Below are positions 15,371 to 23,548 of a stretch of 35,606 nucleotides of DNA, piece after piece (position 1 is the stretch's first letter; the number at the start of each line of letters is the position of its first letter). The position numbers were made by a program, and so were the translations under genes. This DNA comes from Nocardioidaceae bacterium (lineage in GTDB: Bacteria > Actinomycetota > Actinomycetes > Propionibacteriales > Nocardioidaceae): positions 68,696 through 104,301 of the forward strand of contig WQZX01000004.1 of assembly GCA_009780515.1 (NCBI GenBank). The letters run 5' to 3'. Below the pieces are notes generated by a model that worked only from the letters and a program-made list of their open reading frames with translations, was not told the DNA's origin and searched no databases.

Positions 15371-15415
15371 GGTACGACGTCGTACCAATGTTGTGGTACC
15401 CGACCGTACCAACAT
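15371..15415. promoter_or_regulatory. Tandem palindromic operator between P450 and TetR genes
   Basis: A perfect 16-bp palindrome GGTACGAC|GTCGTACC (15371-15386) adjoins a second inverted repeat ATGTTGTGGTAC (15388-15399) / GTACCAACAT (15406-15415), with one unpaired base. All half-sites share GGTAC. This is the expected arrangement for a TetR-family operator in a divergent promoter. Confidence 0.7.
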
Positions 15416-15449
15416 GGGCGTGGAGCCACAAGGCGCGGCCGACATGGCC

Positions 15450-15455
15450 TAGGGT
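15450..15455 (+). promoter_or_regulatory. Leaderless-type -10 element for the TetR gene at 15463
   Basis: TAGGGT, seven bases (CGGGGCC) before GTG 15463. It sets the start well downstream of an in-frame ATG at 15388 that lies inside the operator. Confidence 0.6.
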
Positions 15456-15462
15456 CGGGGCC

Positions 15463-16053
15463 GTGACCGATCTGCTGACGCCCGCGCCGACAGGGTTCCG
15501 GGAGCGGCTGCTCCTCGGGATGACCGCGGCGCTCGACGCGCAGGAGTACCACGAGGTCACCATCTCCGACATCGTCGCGCAGGCGCGCACCTCCAAGCGG
15601 ACCTTCTACGAGCACTTCGCGAGCAAGCAGGAGTGCTTCCTCGCCCTGGTCGAGGAGACCAACGAGCGCCGGCGGGCCGAGATGGCCGAGGCCGTCGACC
15701 CGTCGGCCGAGTGGCCGGTGCAGGTACGCCAGGCGATCCACGCGCTGTTCGCCTCCGTGCACGAGCACCCCACCGTCTTCCTGCACTCGCTGCGGGCGCT
15801 GCGCTCGCTCGGCGAGGACGGTCACGCGCTGGTCCGCGAGGACCTGACCGCGTTCGTGACGCTGATGCACACCCTCAGCGACACCCCCGAGCTGCGCGCC
15901 GCCGGCATCCCCGCGCCGACGCGGGAGGCGTCGATCGTGCTGGTCGGCGGCCTGCGCGAGCTGATCGCGCTCACCCTCGAGGAGGGGCGCGACCCCGCGA
16001 CCATGGTCGACGCCGCGACCGAGATCGCGCTCGCCGTGCTGCAGCCCCGGTGA
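15463..16053 (+). CDS. TetR family transcriptional regulator (P450-linked)
   Basis: 196 residues. N-terminal helix-turn-helix at about 32-56 (VTISDIVAQARTSKRTFYEH, then FASKQECFLAL), a textbook TetR recognition helix; the C-terminal all-helical region (about 70-196) is the ligand/dimer domain. The GTG start is set by the TAGGGT leaderless -10. It is divergent from the P450 gene with two palindromes between them, so it probably represses both genes until a ligand, perhaps the P450 substrate, is bound. It converges on the acyl-CoA dehydrogenase gene with a one-base gap. Confidence 0.93.
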   Translation: MTDLLTPAPTGFRERLLLGMTAALDAQEYHEVTISDIVAQARTSKRTFYEHFASKQECFLALVEETNERRRAEMAEAVDPSAEWPVQVRQAIHALFASVHEHPTVFLHSLRALRSLGEDGHALVREDLTAFVTLMHTLSDTPELRAAGIPAPTREASIVLVGGLRELIALTLEEGRDPATMVDAATEIALAVLQPR

Positions 16054-16054
16054 C

Positions 16055-17203
16055 TCAGCGCAGCAGGTCGCGGCCGATGACCATCCGCTGAACCTGGTTG
16101 GTGCCCTCGAAGATCTGGGTGACCTTGGCATCGCGGAAGAGCCGCTCGACCGGGTACTCGCGCGTGTAGCCGTTGCCGCCCAGCACCTGGATCGCGTCGG
16201 TGGTCACCCGCATCGCGGCGTCGGTGGCGGTCAGCTTGGCGATCGAGGCCTGCCGCGAGAACGGCCGGCCGGCGTCCTTGAGCCGCGCCGCGTGGAGGTA
16301 CGACGCCCGCGCCCGCTCGACCTCCGCCGCCATGTCGGCCAGCAGGAACTGCATGCCCTGGTTGGCACCGATCGGGCGGCCGAACTGCTCGCGCTCGGCG
16401 GCGTACCCGACGGCGTACGCGAGGGCGGCCTGGGCGATGCCGGTGGCGACCGCGGCGATGCCGAGCCGGCCGGCGTCGAGCGCCGACAGCGCGACCTGCA
16501 TGCCGCGGCCCTCCTCACCGATCAGCTGCGCGGCGGGGATGCGCGCGTCGTCGAGGAGGACCTGCGTGGTGACGTCGCACGCGAGGCCCATCTTCTTCTC
16601 GGGCGCACCGAAGCTCATGCCGGACGTGCCGTCGGGCACGAGGAACGCGGACAGGCCGCGGGTGCGGTCCTCGCCGGTGCGCGCGAAGAGGATGTAGTAG
16701 TCGGCGCAGGAGCCGTTGGAGATCCACTGCTTGACGCCCTTGACGACGTAGTCGTCGCCGTCCGCGCGTGCGGCCGTGCGGATCCCGGACACGTCGGAGC
16801 CGGCCTGCGGCTCGGACAGGCAGTAGGCGCCCAGCCACTCCCCCGACAGCATGCGCGGCAGCCACTCCCCGCGCATCTCGTCGGTGGCGTTGGCGTCGAC
16901 GACGGTCGCCGTCAGCGCGTGGACGGAGGTCCCGACGCCGACGCTCGGCCAGGCGGTCGCGATCTCCTCGACGACCTGGAGGTAGACCTCGTAGGGCTGA
17001 CCGCCCCCGCCGTGCTCCTCGCGGAACGGCAGCGACAGGAGACCTGCACGGCCGAGCAGCCGGTAGGCGTCCGCGGGGAACTCCGCACGCTCCTCGGCCT
17101 CGGCGACCCTCGGCGCCAGCTCCTTGGTCGCGATCTCGCGCGCGAGCGCCAGCAGCTCGACGGCCTCGTCGGTGGGCAGCAGCCGGTCAACCGTGGTTCC
17201 CAT
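16055..17203 (-). CDS. Acyl-CoA dehydrogenase
   Basis: 382 residues, FAD-dependent alpha,beta-dehydrogenation of acyl-CoA (short/medium-chain-like subgroup). Motifs: YCLSEPQAGSDVSG (FAD/acyl binding), WISNG, FGRPIGANQGMQFLLADM, and the C-terminal IFEGTNQVQRMVIGRDLLR, in which E366 is the expected catalytic base. ATG 17203 was chosen because TAGGGT lies seven bases upstream and conserved sequence begins directly; an 18-codon extension (to 17257) would cover that promoter. Substrate chain is uncertain: branched, aromatic or linear acyl groups are all possible. No electron-transfer flavoprotein genes are nearby. Confidence 0.94.
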   Translation of the reverse strand: MGTTVDRLLPTDEAVELLALAREIATKELAPRVAEAEERAEFPADAYRLLGRAGLLSLPFREEHGGGGQPYEVYLQVVEEIATAWPSVGVGTSVHALTATVVDANATDEMRGEWLPRMLSGEWLGAYCLSEPQAGSDVSGIRTAARADGDDYVVKGVKQWISNGSCADYYILFARTGEDRTRGLSAFLVPDGTSGMSFGAPEKKMGLACDVTTQVLLDDARIPAAQLIGEEGRGMQVALSALDAGRLGIAAVATGIAQAALAYAVGYAAEREQFGRPIGANQGMQFLLADMAAEVERARASYLHAARLKDAGRPFSRQASIAKLTATDAAMRVTTDAIQVLGGNGYTREYPVERLFRDAKVTQIFEGTNQVQRMVIGRDLLR

Positions 17204-17210
17204 GTCCCGA

Positions 17211-17216
17211 ACCCTA
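17211..17216 (-). promoter_or_regulatory. Leaderless-type -10 element for the acyl-CoA dehydrogenase gene
   Basis: TAGGGT on the minus strand, seven bases (TCGGGAC) before ATG 17203. Confidence 0.6.
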
Positions 17217-17277
17217 GGGGTTGGCACAGGAGGCTCAAAGGCAAAGAAATCAGACAAAGGGGTCTGCGAATGCCTCG

Positions 17278-17309
17278 GGGCCGGTAGCGTCTCCAGACGC
17301 TACCGGCCC
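17278..17309 (+). promoter_or_regulatory. Perfect 32-bp palindrome before the FkbM methyltransferase gene
   Basis: Two 15-base arms (GGGCCGGTAGCGTCT and its inverse complement) around CC, ending two bases before the GAGGAG ribosome-binding site. Each arm contains TAGCGT, a -10 hexamer of the type used in this window, one per strand. It may be an operator over a divergent promoter or, if transcribed, a hairpin just upstream of the ribosome-binding site. Confidence 0.6.
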
Positions 17310-17325
17310 TTGAGGAGCTCCCCCC

Positions 17326-18216
17326 ATGAAGCACAACCCCCGCGATGTAGCTGGTCGCGCCCTTTTGCTGGTCAACGGCCGGTTGCCCGACCGCCCGGTG
17401 CAGCGCAAGGTACGCGGCATCACCATGACCCTGCCCCGTCGGCACGGCCTCCCGTACTTCGCCAGGGCCGGCACGCCGTACGCCGAGAACCTGGTCGATC
17501 TCGCGAGATCGCTGGCCCGCCGGGAGGACTCGGTCAACCTGCTGGACGTCGGCGCCAACGTCGGCGACTCCACCATGATGGTGCTCGACCAGGTGCCCGG
17601 CACCGCGGTCTGCCTGGAGGCCAATCCTCGCTGGCAGACCTACCTCGACACCAACCTCGGCGACAACCCGGACGTCACCATCGTGCCGGCCGTCCTGGTG
17701 CGGCCCGGCACCGACACCTCGGTGCCGCTCGGGGTGCGCACCGCGGACGTCGGCAGCAGCATCGTGGTGCGCGAGGAGGGCGCCGACGTCGAGTCGCTGC
17801 CGTCGGTCACCACCGACGAGTTGCTCGAGCGGTGCCCGTCCCTGCGGCAGGTGCGGCTGATCAAGTCCGACACCGACGGCTACGACGTGATGCTGGTCCA
17901 CGCCTACCTGGACAGCTTCCGCGCGTCGAAGCCGGTGATCTTCTTCGAGTACGACCCGCGGCCGACCCGGGTGACCACGCCCGAGTACGACCCGCGCGAG
18001 CTGTGGGCACGGCTCTTCGAGAGCGGCTACCGGGCGGCGGTCGTGTGGGACAACGTCGGGAACTTCCTGTTCCAGGCGAAGACCGACGAACTCGCCGACC
18101 GCAGTGTCGTCCTCGACCTCACCATCGAAGAGCGCGGCTACGGCTTCTGGGACGTCGCCGTCGCCCATGACGACGACCCCATCGGCCTGGCCGTGCTGGA
18201 GGACGTCGCCCACTGA
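17326..18216 (+). CDS. FkbM family SAM-dependent methyltransferase
   Basis: 296 residues. The SAM-binding motif LLDVGANVGDST is at about 72-83, the acidic residue of motif II in VCLEANPR, and the FkbM signature region VRLIKSDTDGYDVML (about 176-190, in place of the commoner KIDVEGYE) follows. FkbM enzymes O-methylate sugars, polyketides or other small molecules; the substrate is not predictable here and no glycan or polyketide cluster surrounds it. ATG 17326 has GAGGAG eight bases upstream, preceded by the 32-bp palindrome. Monocistronic, converging on rlmB with a strong terminator between them. Confidence 0.87.
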   Translation: MKHNPRDVAGRALLLVNGRLPDRPVQRKVRGITMTLPRRHGLPYFARAGTPYAENLVDLARSLARREDSVNLLDVGANVGDSTMMVLDQVPGTAVCLEANPRWQTYLDTNLGDNPDVTIVPAVLVRPGTDTSVPLGVRTADVGSSIVVREEGADVESLPSVTTDELLERCPSLRQVRLIKSDTDGYDVMLVHAYLDSFRASKPVIFFEYDPRPTRVTTPEYDPRELWARLFESGYRAAVVWDNVGNFLFQAKTDELADRSVVLDLTIEERGYGFWDVAVAHDDDPIGLAVLEDVAH

Positions 18217-18231
18217 GCCTGGCGACATCGG

Positions 18232-18277
18232 GTCGTCATGCTGAGCGCACCGCCCGCGGGGCTCTCAGCATGACGAC
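18232..18277. terminator. Bidirectional terminator between FkbM gene and rlmB
   Basis: GTCGTCATGCTGAG (18232-18245) pairs perfectly with CTCAGCATGACGAC (18264-18277) across an 18-nt loop, in a 65-bp convergent gap. It works on both strands by symmetry. Confidence 0.8.
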
Positions 18278-18281
18278 TCGG

Positions 18282-19238
18282 TCAGGAGCGGGTGTCGGCG
18301 ACGGCGTAGAGGACCACCGAGGCGGCCACGCCGGCGTTGAGCGACTCCAGCACGCCCGCCATCGGGATCGAGACCAGCCGGTCGCAGGTCTCGGCGACCA
18401 GCCGGGACAGGCCGTCGCCCTCGGAGCCGACCACGATCACCAGCGGGCCGGTGACCAGCTCGGCGTCGGCGATCATCTCGGGCAGGGTCAGGTCGCCGTC
18501 GGCGGCCAGGCCGACCACGAAGCAGCCGGCGTCCTGGTAGGCCTTCAGCTGCCGGGTCAGGTTCACCGTCTGGGCCACCGGCACCCGGGCGGCCGCGCCG
18601 GCCGAGGTCTTCCAGGCGGACGCCGTCATCGATGCCGCCCGGCGCTCGGGGATGACCACGCCGTGCGCGCCGAAGCCGGCGGCGGAGCGGACGATCGCGC
18701 CGAGGTTGCGCGGGTCGGTGACCTGGTCGAGCACCACGACCAGCGCCTGCTCGCCCGCGGCGGCGGCACGCTCGAGGAGGTCGTCCGGGTGGGCGTACTC
18801 GTACGCCGGCACCTTGGCCGCGAGGCCCTGGTGGACCGCCTCGGAGGTGATCCGGTCGAGCTCGCGACGGCTGGTCTCGAGCAGGCCGATGCCCTTCTCG
18901 GCGCACAGCCGGAAGGCCTCCCGGGTACGACCGTCCCGCTCGATGCCCTCGGCGACGTACACGGCGGTCACGGGGACGCCCTCGCGCAGCGCCTCGACGA
19001 CCGGGTTGCGGCCGACGATCCACTCGGCGTCACCGGTGTTGCGCCGGCGCGGCCTCTTCGCCGGACCGCCGGCGCTCTTCGCGCTCGCCGCCTTGTGGGC
19101 CTTGTGGTAGGGCCGGTCGACCGCCTTCGGCGTCGGGCCCTTGCCCTCCAGACCGCGACGGACCTGGCCGCCGGACCCGCCGGCCTCCTTCTTGTTGCTC
19201 TTGCGCACGGCGCCGCGGCGAGAGGAATTACCGGCCAT
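18282..19238 (-). CDS. rlmB: 23S rRNA (guanosine(2251)-2'-O)-methyltransferase RlmB
   Basis: 318-residue SPOUT (TrmH-type) 2'-O-methyltransferase. A basic low-complexity N terminus (about 1-65) typical of actinobacterial forms precedes the substrate-binding domain ([18 protein letters not shown]) and the knotted catalytic domain. The three SPOUT motifs are [30 protein letters not shown] and [20 protein letters not shown] 19238 lies inside the 3' end of cysS (11-nt overlap), so the two are translationally linked, a pairing conserved in actinobacteria. Related family members methylate tRNA, so the exact target rests on the cysS context and length. Confidence 0.94.
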   Translation of the reverse strand: MAGNSSRRGAVRKSNKKEAGGSGGQVRRGLEGKGPTPKAVDRPYHKAHKAASAKSAGGPAKRPRRRNTGDAEWIVGRNPVVEALREGVPVTAVYVAEGIERDGRTREAFRLCAEKGIGLLETSRRELDRITSEAVHQGLAAKVPAYEYAHPDDLLERAAAAGEQALVVVLDQVTDPRNLGAIVRSAAGFGAHGVVIPERRAASMTASAWKTSAGAAARVPVAQTVNLTRQLKAYQDAGCFVVGLAADGDLTLPEMIADAELVTGPLVIVVGSEGDGLSRLVAETCDRLVSIPMAGVLESLNAGVAASVVLYAVADTRS

Positions 19239-20634
19239 CAGTCAGGCTCCACTTCGGTCCTTCGGGGGTGTCCTCGATCTCGACGCCGGCAGACTTGATC
19301 CGGTCACGGATCGCGTCGGCGCGCGCCCAGTCCTTGCCGGCACGGGCCTCGGCCCGCTCCTCGAGGAGGCCGCGGACCAGGGCGTCCACGGCGTTGCTCA
19401 GGCCCTCGTCGGATCCCTTCGCCGGGCCCCAGGCGGGGTCGGCCGGGTCGAGGCCGAGCACGTCGAGCATCGCGACGACCGCGCCGTGCTCCGCGCCGAC
19501 GTCCTCGCCGGACTGCAGCTTGCGGTTGCCCTCGCGCACGGTGTCGTGCAGGACGGCCATCGCCGCGGGCGTGCCGAGGTCGTCGTCCATCGCGTCGACG
19601 AAGGCGGGCGGGGCCTCGACAGGCTCGACCACCTCGTGGCTAGAGACCCGCTCGAGGAAGCTCTCGATGCGGCGGAAGCCGACGGCGGCCTCGTCGAGCG
19701 CCTCGAAGCTGAACTCGACGTGGGAGCGGTAGTGGGCGGAGACGAGGTAGTAGCGCAGCTCGATGCCGCGGTAGCGCTCCAGCACGGCCGGGATGGTCAG
19801 GCTGTTGCCGAGCGACTTGCTCATCTTCTCGCCGGCGGTGGTGATCCACGCGTTGTGCATCCAGTACGACGCGAACGGCCGGCCGGCCGCGCGCGACTGG
19901 GCCTGCTCGTTCTCGTGGTGCGGGAAGCGCAGGTCGAGCCCGCCGCCGTGGATGTCGAAGGCCGGGCCGAGGTACTTGCCGGCCATCGCCGAGCACTCGA
20001 TGTGCCAGCCGGGCCGGCCGCGGCCCCACGGGCTCGGCCAGCTCGCCGTCTCGGGCTCGGAGTCCTTGCGGCCCTTCCAGAGAGCGAAGTCGCGCGGGTC
20101 GCGCTTGCCGCGCGGGTCGGCGTCCTCGGCGGCCTCCATGTCGTCGAGACCCTGGTGGGTGAGCTCGCCGTACTGCTTCCAGGAGCGGACGTCGAAGTAG
20201 ACGTCGCCGGAGCCGTCGGGGGCCGGATAGGCGTGACCGCGCTCGATCAGCTCACCGATCAGCTCGACCATCTCCGGGACGTGGCCCGTCGCGGCGGGCT
20301 CGTAGGTCGGCGGCGCGACGTTGAGCGCGGCGTACGCGGCGGTCAGCTCACGGTGCATCGCGTAGGCGAGGTTGTACCAGGGGCGGCCCTGCTCGGCGCT
20401 CTTGGCGAGGATCTTGTCGTCGATGTCCGTCGTGTTGCGGATGAACGTGACGTCGTACCCGCAGTGGCGCAGCCACCGCTGCAGCACGTCGAAGTTGACG
20501 CCGGACCGCACGTGACCGACGTGCGGCTCGCTCTGGACCGTCAGCCCACAGACGTAGAGCGACGCCTTGCCGGGCTGCAAGGGCACGAAGTCGCGCACGC
20601 CGCGGGACGCGGTGTCGTAGAGCCGGAAGGTCAC
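19228..20634 (-). CDS. cysS: Cysteinyl-tRNA synthetase
   Basis: 468 residues charging tRNA-Cys. Class I signatures: [21 protein letters not shown] holds zinc ligand C29 and the HIGH box as [15 protein letters not shown] and [17 protein letters not shown] supply further zinc ligands and active-site residues, and [10 protein letters not shown] is the KMSKS loop. The C-terminal anticodon-binding region is present. GTG 20634 was chosen from the TAGACT leaderless -10 seven bases upstream; upstream in-frame codons (to 20754) lie in the divergent promoter. Some cysS paralogues are MshC mycothiol ligases, but the length and the overlapping rlmB favour CysS. Confidence 0.96.
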   Translation of the reverse strand: MTFRLYDTASRGVRDFVPLQPGKASLYVCGLTVQSEPHVGHVRSGVNFDVLQRWLRHCGYDVTFIRNTTDIDDKILAKSAEQGRPWYNLAYAMHRELTAAYAALNVAPPTYEPAATGHVPEMVELIGELIERGHAYPAPDGSGDVYFDVRSWKQYGELTHQGLDDMEAAEDADPRGKRDPRDFALWKGRKDSEPETASWPSPWGRGRPGWHIECSAMAGKYLGPAFDIHGGGLDLRFPHHENEQAQSRAAGRPFASYWMHNAWITTAGEKMSKSLGNSLTIPAVLERYRGIELRYYLVSAHYRSHVEFSFEALDEAAVGFRRIESFLERVSSHEVVEPVEAPPAFVDAMDDDLGTPAAMAVLHDTVREGNRKLQSGEDVGAEHGAVVAMLDVLGLDPADPAWGPAKGSDEGLSNAVDALVRGLLEERAEARAGKDWARADAIRDRIKSAGVEIEDTPEGPKWSLTDGR

Positions 20635-20641
20635 GCGGGCG

Positions 20642-20647
20642 AGTCTA
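20642..20647 (-). promoter_or_regulatory. Leaderless-type -10 element for cysS
   Basis: TAGACT on the minus strand, seven bases (CGCCCGC) before GTG 20634. Confidence 0.6.
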
Positions 20648-20705
20648 TTGACCACCGGCGACGCACCGACAATCCCGAGCTGTGACGGGTGTGACTGGAG
20701 TGACG

Positions 20706-20711
20706 TACCGT
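20706..20711 (+). promoter_or_regulatory. Leaderless-type -10 element for the C39-like gene
   Basis: TACCGT, six bases (GGTGCA) before ATG 20718; favours this ATG over an in-frame ATG-type start at 20682. Confidence 0.55.
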
Positions 20712-20717
20712 GGTGCA

Positions 20718-21968
20718 ATGCGCCGCTTCCCCGGCTACGTCGCTGCCGCCGCACTCGTCCTCGCGACCACGACCGCCTGCGCCACGGCCCCGCACGAGGA
20801 CACGCTCGTCCTCACCGCCGGCACGCCGCGGCAGATCGACCTCCACGACTGGGACTCCTCCGCCGCGCTGCGCCACGGCACCCTGTCCGGCACCCGCGTC
20901 TCGAACGGGCGGCTCGTCTTCTCCGCGTCCACAGGGACGCGCAGCCTCGGCGGCCGCACCTACGACGTCGCCGGCTGGACCTCGCCCTGGCGCAAGCCAG
21001 GCTTCGACTTCACCCAGCTGATCGCGTCGTGGTCCGCGCACACGCCGGCCGACTCGTGGCTCGACGTACAGGTCCGCGGCCGTACCGAGAGCATGCACAC
21101 CACCAGCTGGGACACGCTCGCCCGCTGGGCGGGCGGCGACAAGCACATCAGCCGCACGTCCCTGGGCCCACAGGGCGACGACGGCACCAGCGTCGACGTC
21201 GACACCTGGAAGACCGCGGGCCTGCGCTCCTACCAGCTGCGCGTCCACCTCATGCGGCGGCACGGCAGCTCGACGCGCCCGAGCGTCGACCTCGTCGCGG
21301 CCATGACCTCGCGGATCCCCGCCACGGCCGGCGCCACGTCGAAGCCCGGCCCGGGCGACGGCAAGGTGCTCCCGGTCCCGCGCTACTCCCAGATGGTCCA
21401 CCGCGGCGAGTTCCCCCAGTGGGGCGGCGGCGGCGAGGCCTGGTGCTCGCCGACCTCGACCAGCATGGTCCTCGGCTACTACAAGAAGCTGCCGCACCCG
21501 AGCTCCTACTCCTGGGTGCCCAAGAAGGTCACCGATCCCTGGGTCGACTTCGCCGCACGCTCGACGTACGACCACCGGTACGACGGCACCGGCAACTGGC
21601 CCTTCAACACCGCGTACGCCGCCCCACGGGCCGGCAAGGCGTTCGTGACCCGGCTCCGCTCGCTGCGCGAGGCCGGCCGGTTCATCGCCGCCGGCATCCC
21701 GGTGGTGGTCAGCGTCGCGTTCGGCCCCGGCCAGCTCAGCGGCGCGCCGATCAGTGCCTCGAACGGACACCTCATCGTCATCGTCGGCTTCACCAAGAAG
21801 GGGGACGTCGTCGTCAACGACCCGGCGTCCAGCACGACGGCCGGGGTTCGTCGTACCTACGACCGCGCGCAGTTCGAGCGCGTCTGGCTCGACGCCTCCG
21901 GCGGGATGGCCTACATCATCCACGACGCCGCCCACCCCCTCCCCCAGGGCAACGCCACCAACTGGTGA
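20718..21968 (+). CDS. C39-like papain-fold peptidase, probable lipoprotein
   Basis: 416 residues. A signal sequence ends in LATTTAC, a loose lipobox with C21, so it is probably a membrane-anchored exported protein. Residues about 30-210 form a beta-rich domain of unknown type ([20 protein letters not shown]). The C-terminal papain-like domain has nucleophile C243 in [15 protein letters not shown]351 in [12 protein letters not shown] and N367/D368 in VVVNDPAS, the C39_2 pattern. Unlike ABC-linked C39 peptidases it has no transporter domains. It may process cell-wall or extracellular peptides; the target is unknown. It converges on the lipoprotein gene eight bases away. Confidence 0.87.
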   Translation: MRRFPGYVAAAALVLATTTACATAPHEDTLVLTAGTPRQIDLHDWDSSAALRHGTLSGTRVSNGRLVFSASTGTRSLGGRTYDVAGWTSPWRKPGFDFTQLIASWSAHTPADSWLDVQVRGRTESMHTTSWDTLARWAGGDKHISRTSLGPQGDDGTSVDVDTWKTAGLRSYQLRVHLMRRHGSSTRPSVDLVAAMTSRIPATAGATSKPGPGDGKVLPVPRYSQMVHRGEFPQWGGGGEAWCSPTSTSMVLGYYKKLPHPSSYSWVPKKVTDPWVDFAARSTYDHRYDGTGNWPFNTAYAAPRAGKAFVTRLRSLREAGRFIAAGIPVVVSVAFGPGQLSGAPISASNGHLIVIVGFTKKGDVVVNDPASSTTAGVRRTYDRAQFERVWLDASGGMAYIIHDAAHPLPQGNATNW

Positions 21969-21976
21969 GCCGACGA

Positions 21977-22714
21977 TCAGGAGTGCTCCGACCGCGTGCA
22001 ACCCAGAGCGCGCAGTGCCCATGCGGTGCCGCAGGCGCTGATGTCCCAGGTGACCTTGAGGATCCCGGGTCGGCCGTCACTGGTGAAGTGGATGTCGAAG
22101 CCATGGACGGACCCACCCGCGGGCCCGACCCTCAAGGTGATGACCAGTTCGTGCACGATTGGGGCCTTCGGCACCCGTCGCTCTGTGACTGCCGCATCCG
22201 CGTTCATCCGCTGCTTGCACGTGGTGGTGATGCGCGTTCCGGACACCGCCTTCGACCACGTCCCGCGGGCATAGAAGGTGCGGCGCGGGTCCTTCCAGTC
22301 CGGAGGGGAGCCCTTGGAGTTGACGCCCTCGAAGTCCGTGCGGTCCTTCGGCGCCGTGCGTCGCACCTGGTCGCGGGTGATCGCGCGCATCCACGTCGTC
22401 TCCGCGAGCGGTGGCGCCGCCCGCAGGATGTGCGGCACCACCTTCGTGATCGTGACCTGAGTCCCCGGCTTGGGGACACACAGGAAGAACTGCCCGGCCG
22501 AGACCTCCCAGACCCCGTGTTCGGCATGAGGTCCTGTCGGATCCGCCGCGAACCCGCCGAGCCCGCTGTACGCCGACAGCGGGCTGTTCGTGTGCGGGCC
22601 GTCCAGGTAGGTGCGCGCCGCCGCCACTTGCGAGCCGTGCGATCCGCACCCGGCCAGCGCGGCCACCATCACGGCCGCGCCGGTCAGCTTGATGAGAAGG
22701 GGACGCGGGCTCAC
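21977..22714 (-). CDS. Lipoprotein of unknown function
   Basis: 245 residues from GTG 22714, which has GGAGAAGG seven bases upstream; the longer frame from 22789 would put 25 residues before the signal peptide. The signal peptide (SPRPLLIKLTGAAVMVAA) ends in a perfect lipobox LAGC. The mature part has four further cysteines (LCVPKPG, TTCKQR, ISACG, LGCT), suggesting two disulfides, and beta-rich stretches (HELVITLRVGPAGG, GILKVTWDIS). No family recognised. It converges with the C39-like lipoprotein gene, so the two may act in the same compartment, but this is only positional. Confidence 0.78.
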   Translation of the reverse strand: MSPRPLLIKLTGAAVMVAALAGCGSHGSQVAAARTYLDGPHTNSPLSAYSGLGGFAADPTGPHAEHGVWEVSAGQFFLCVPKPGTQVTITKVVPHILRAAPPLAETTWMRAITRDQVRRTAPKDRTDFEGVNSKGSPPDWKDPRRTFYARGTWSKAVSGTRITTTCKQRMNADAAVTERRVPKAPIVHELVITLRVGPAGGSVHGFDIHFTSDGRPGILKVTWDISACGTAWALRALGCTRSEHS

Positions 22715-22856
22715 CTGCGGACCTTCTCCATGACCTGGCTCGCGTACGGCAACCCTGTTCGTTCGAGCGCGTGAGTTCACGTTTCTCATCGCTGCCCCTG
22801 TGTCGAATTGCGGTGCCCCGAGCGCGTCGCAACGACGAGCTGTTGGGGATCTATCC

Positions 22857-22896
22857 CACCGCGGTTGTGCTCAAACATGTCGCTGCAACCGTGGTG
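22857..22896 (-). terminator. Hairpin after the TetR gene
   Basis: CACCGCGGTTG (22857-22867) and CAACCGTGGTG (22886-22896) pair with one G-T mismatch around an 18-nt loop, 11 bases past the TetR stop on the minus strand. Confidence 0.55.
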
Positions 22897-22907
22897 ACGA
22901 GGAGCCC

Positions 22908-23498
22908 TCAGGTCAGGTGGACGAGGGCGGGGAGGGAGTTGGTGACGAGGGCGAGGAGGTCGGCGCGGGGCATCGCCGTGCGGTCCGAGCACCAGGTCAG
23001 CACCAGCTTCTCGACCATGGCCTGCCAGCCGCGGATGACCAGCCGGACGGCGGGGCTGTCGCCGAGGACGTCGGCCGCGCCCTCGTCGTAGAAACGCTCC
23101 CCCATCGCCTCGAACGTCGCGTCGTAGATGGACCGCATCGCCTCGTTGCCACCTGCGGCAGCTGCAACCAGGGAGCGGTAGCCGGCCTCGTTCGCGACGA
23201 CGTAGTCGACGTACGCCGCCGTCGACGCCGCCAGCCGCTCCATCGGGCCGCCCTCGGCGGGGGGCGCGGTCTGCGCGAAGAGGTCCTCGGCGGCGTACCG
23301 CACGACCGCCTCGCGGTAGCCCTGCTTGCCATCGAAGTAGTGGTAGATCAGCCCGCGGGAGACGCCGGCCTCCTCCATCACCAGGTCGATCGAGATCTCC
23401 TCGATCGGGCGCGACCCGAACAGGCGCATGCCGAGCTCGAGCAGCTGCGCGCGCCGCTCGTCCGGGCTGAGCCGGGTGCGCGGGGTGTCCGTGGTCAC
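22908..23498 (-). CDS. TetR family transcriptional regulator (monooxygenase-linked)
   Basis: 196 residues. HTH at about 36-58 (ISIDLVMEEAGVSRGLIYHY, then FDGKQGYREAV), followed by a helical ligand domain. GTG 23498 lies seven bases after TAGAGT; a GTG at 23507 would add three residues but overlaps the -10. The shared 50-bp region to the flavin monooxygenase gene holds a palindrome overlapping both promoters, so autoregulation plus repression of the monooxygenase-SDR operon is likely. The ligand could be the ketone or fatty substrate of that operon. Confidence 0.93.
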   Translation of the reverse strand: MTTDTPRTRLSPDERRAQLLELGMRLFGSRPIEEISIDLVMEEAGVSRGLIYHYFDGKQGYREAVVRYAAEDLFAQTAPPAEGGPMERLAASTAAYVDYVVANEAGYRSLVAAAAGGNEAMRSIYDATFEAMGERFYDEGAADVLGDSPAVRLVIRGWQAMVEKLVLTWCSDRTAMPRADLLALVTNSLPALVHLT

Positions 23499-23505
23499 GC
23501 GCCCC

Positions 23506-23511
23506 ACTCTA
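23506..23511 (-). promoter_or_regulatory. Leaderless-type -10 element for the TetR gene at 23498
   Basis: TAGAGT on the minus strand, seven bases (GGGGCGC) before GTG 23498; its first two bases lie within the operator palindrome. Confidence 0.6.
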
Positions 23512-23528
23512 TTGACACTCGTTCAATA
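23510..23528. promoter_or_regulatory. TetR operator overlapping both divergent promoters
   Basis: TATTGA-CACTCGT-TCAATA inverted repeat. It covers the TTGACA -35 of the monooxygenase promoter and touches the -10 of the tetR gene, so one bound dimer could block both. Confidence 0.65.
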
Positions 23529-23541
23529 AGCGCAATACCGT
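23512..23541 (+). promoter_or_regulatory. Sigma-70-type promoter of the monooxygenase-SDR operon
   Basis: Consensus -35 TTGACA (23512-23517), 18-bp spacer, -10 TACCGT (23536-23541), then seven bases to ATG 23549. This is the clearest full promoter in the window, and leaderless by spacing. Confidence 0.7.
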
Positions 23542-23548
23542 CCTTCCC

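Noticed and set aside
16912..18228. 438-codon minus-strand frame across the acyl-CoA dehydrogenase start and the FkbM gene
   Set aside because: Overlaps two well-supported genes in other frames and would translate through the palindrome at 17278-17309.
19141..20685. 514-codon plus-strand frame opposite cysS
   Set aside because: Antisense of the conserved cysS and rlmB 5' part; composition is Val/Asp/Arg-rich shadow sequence.
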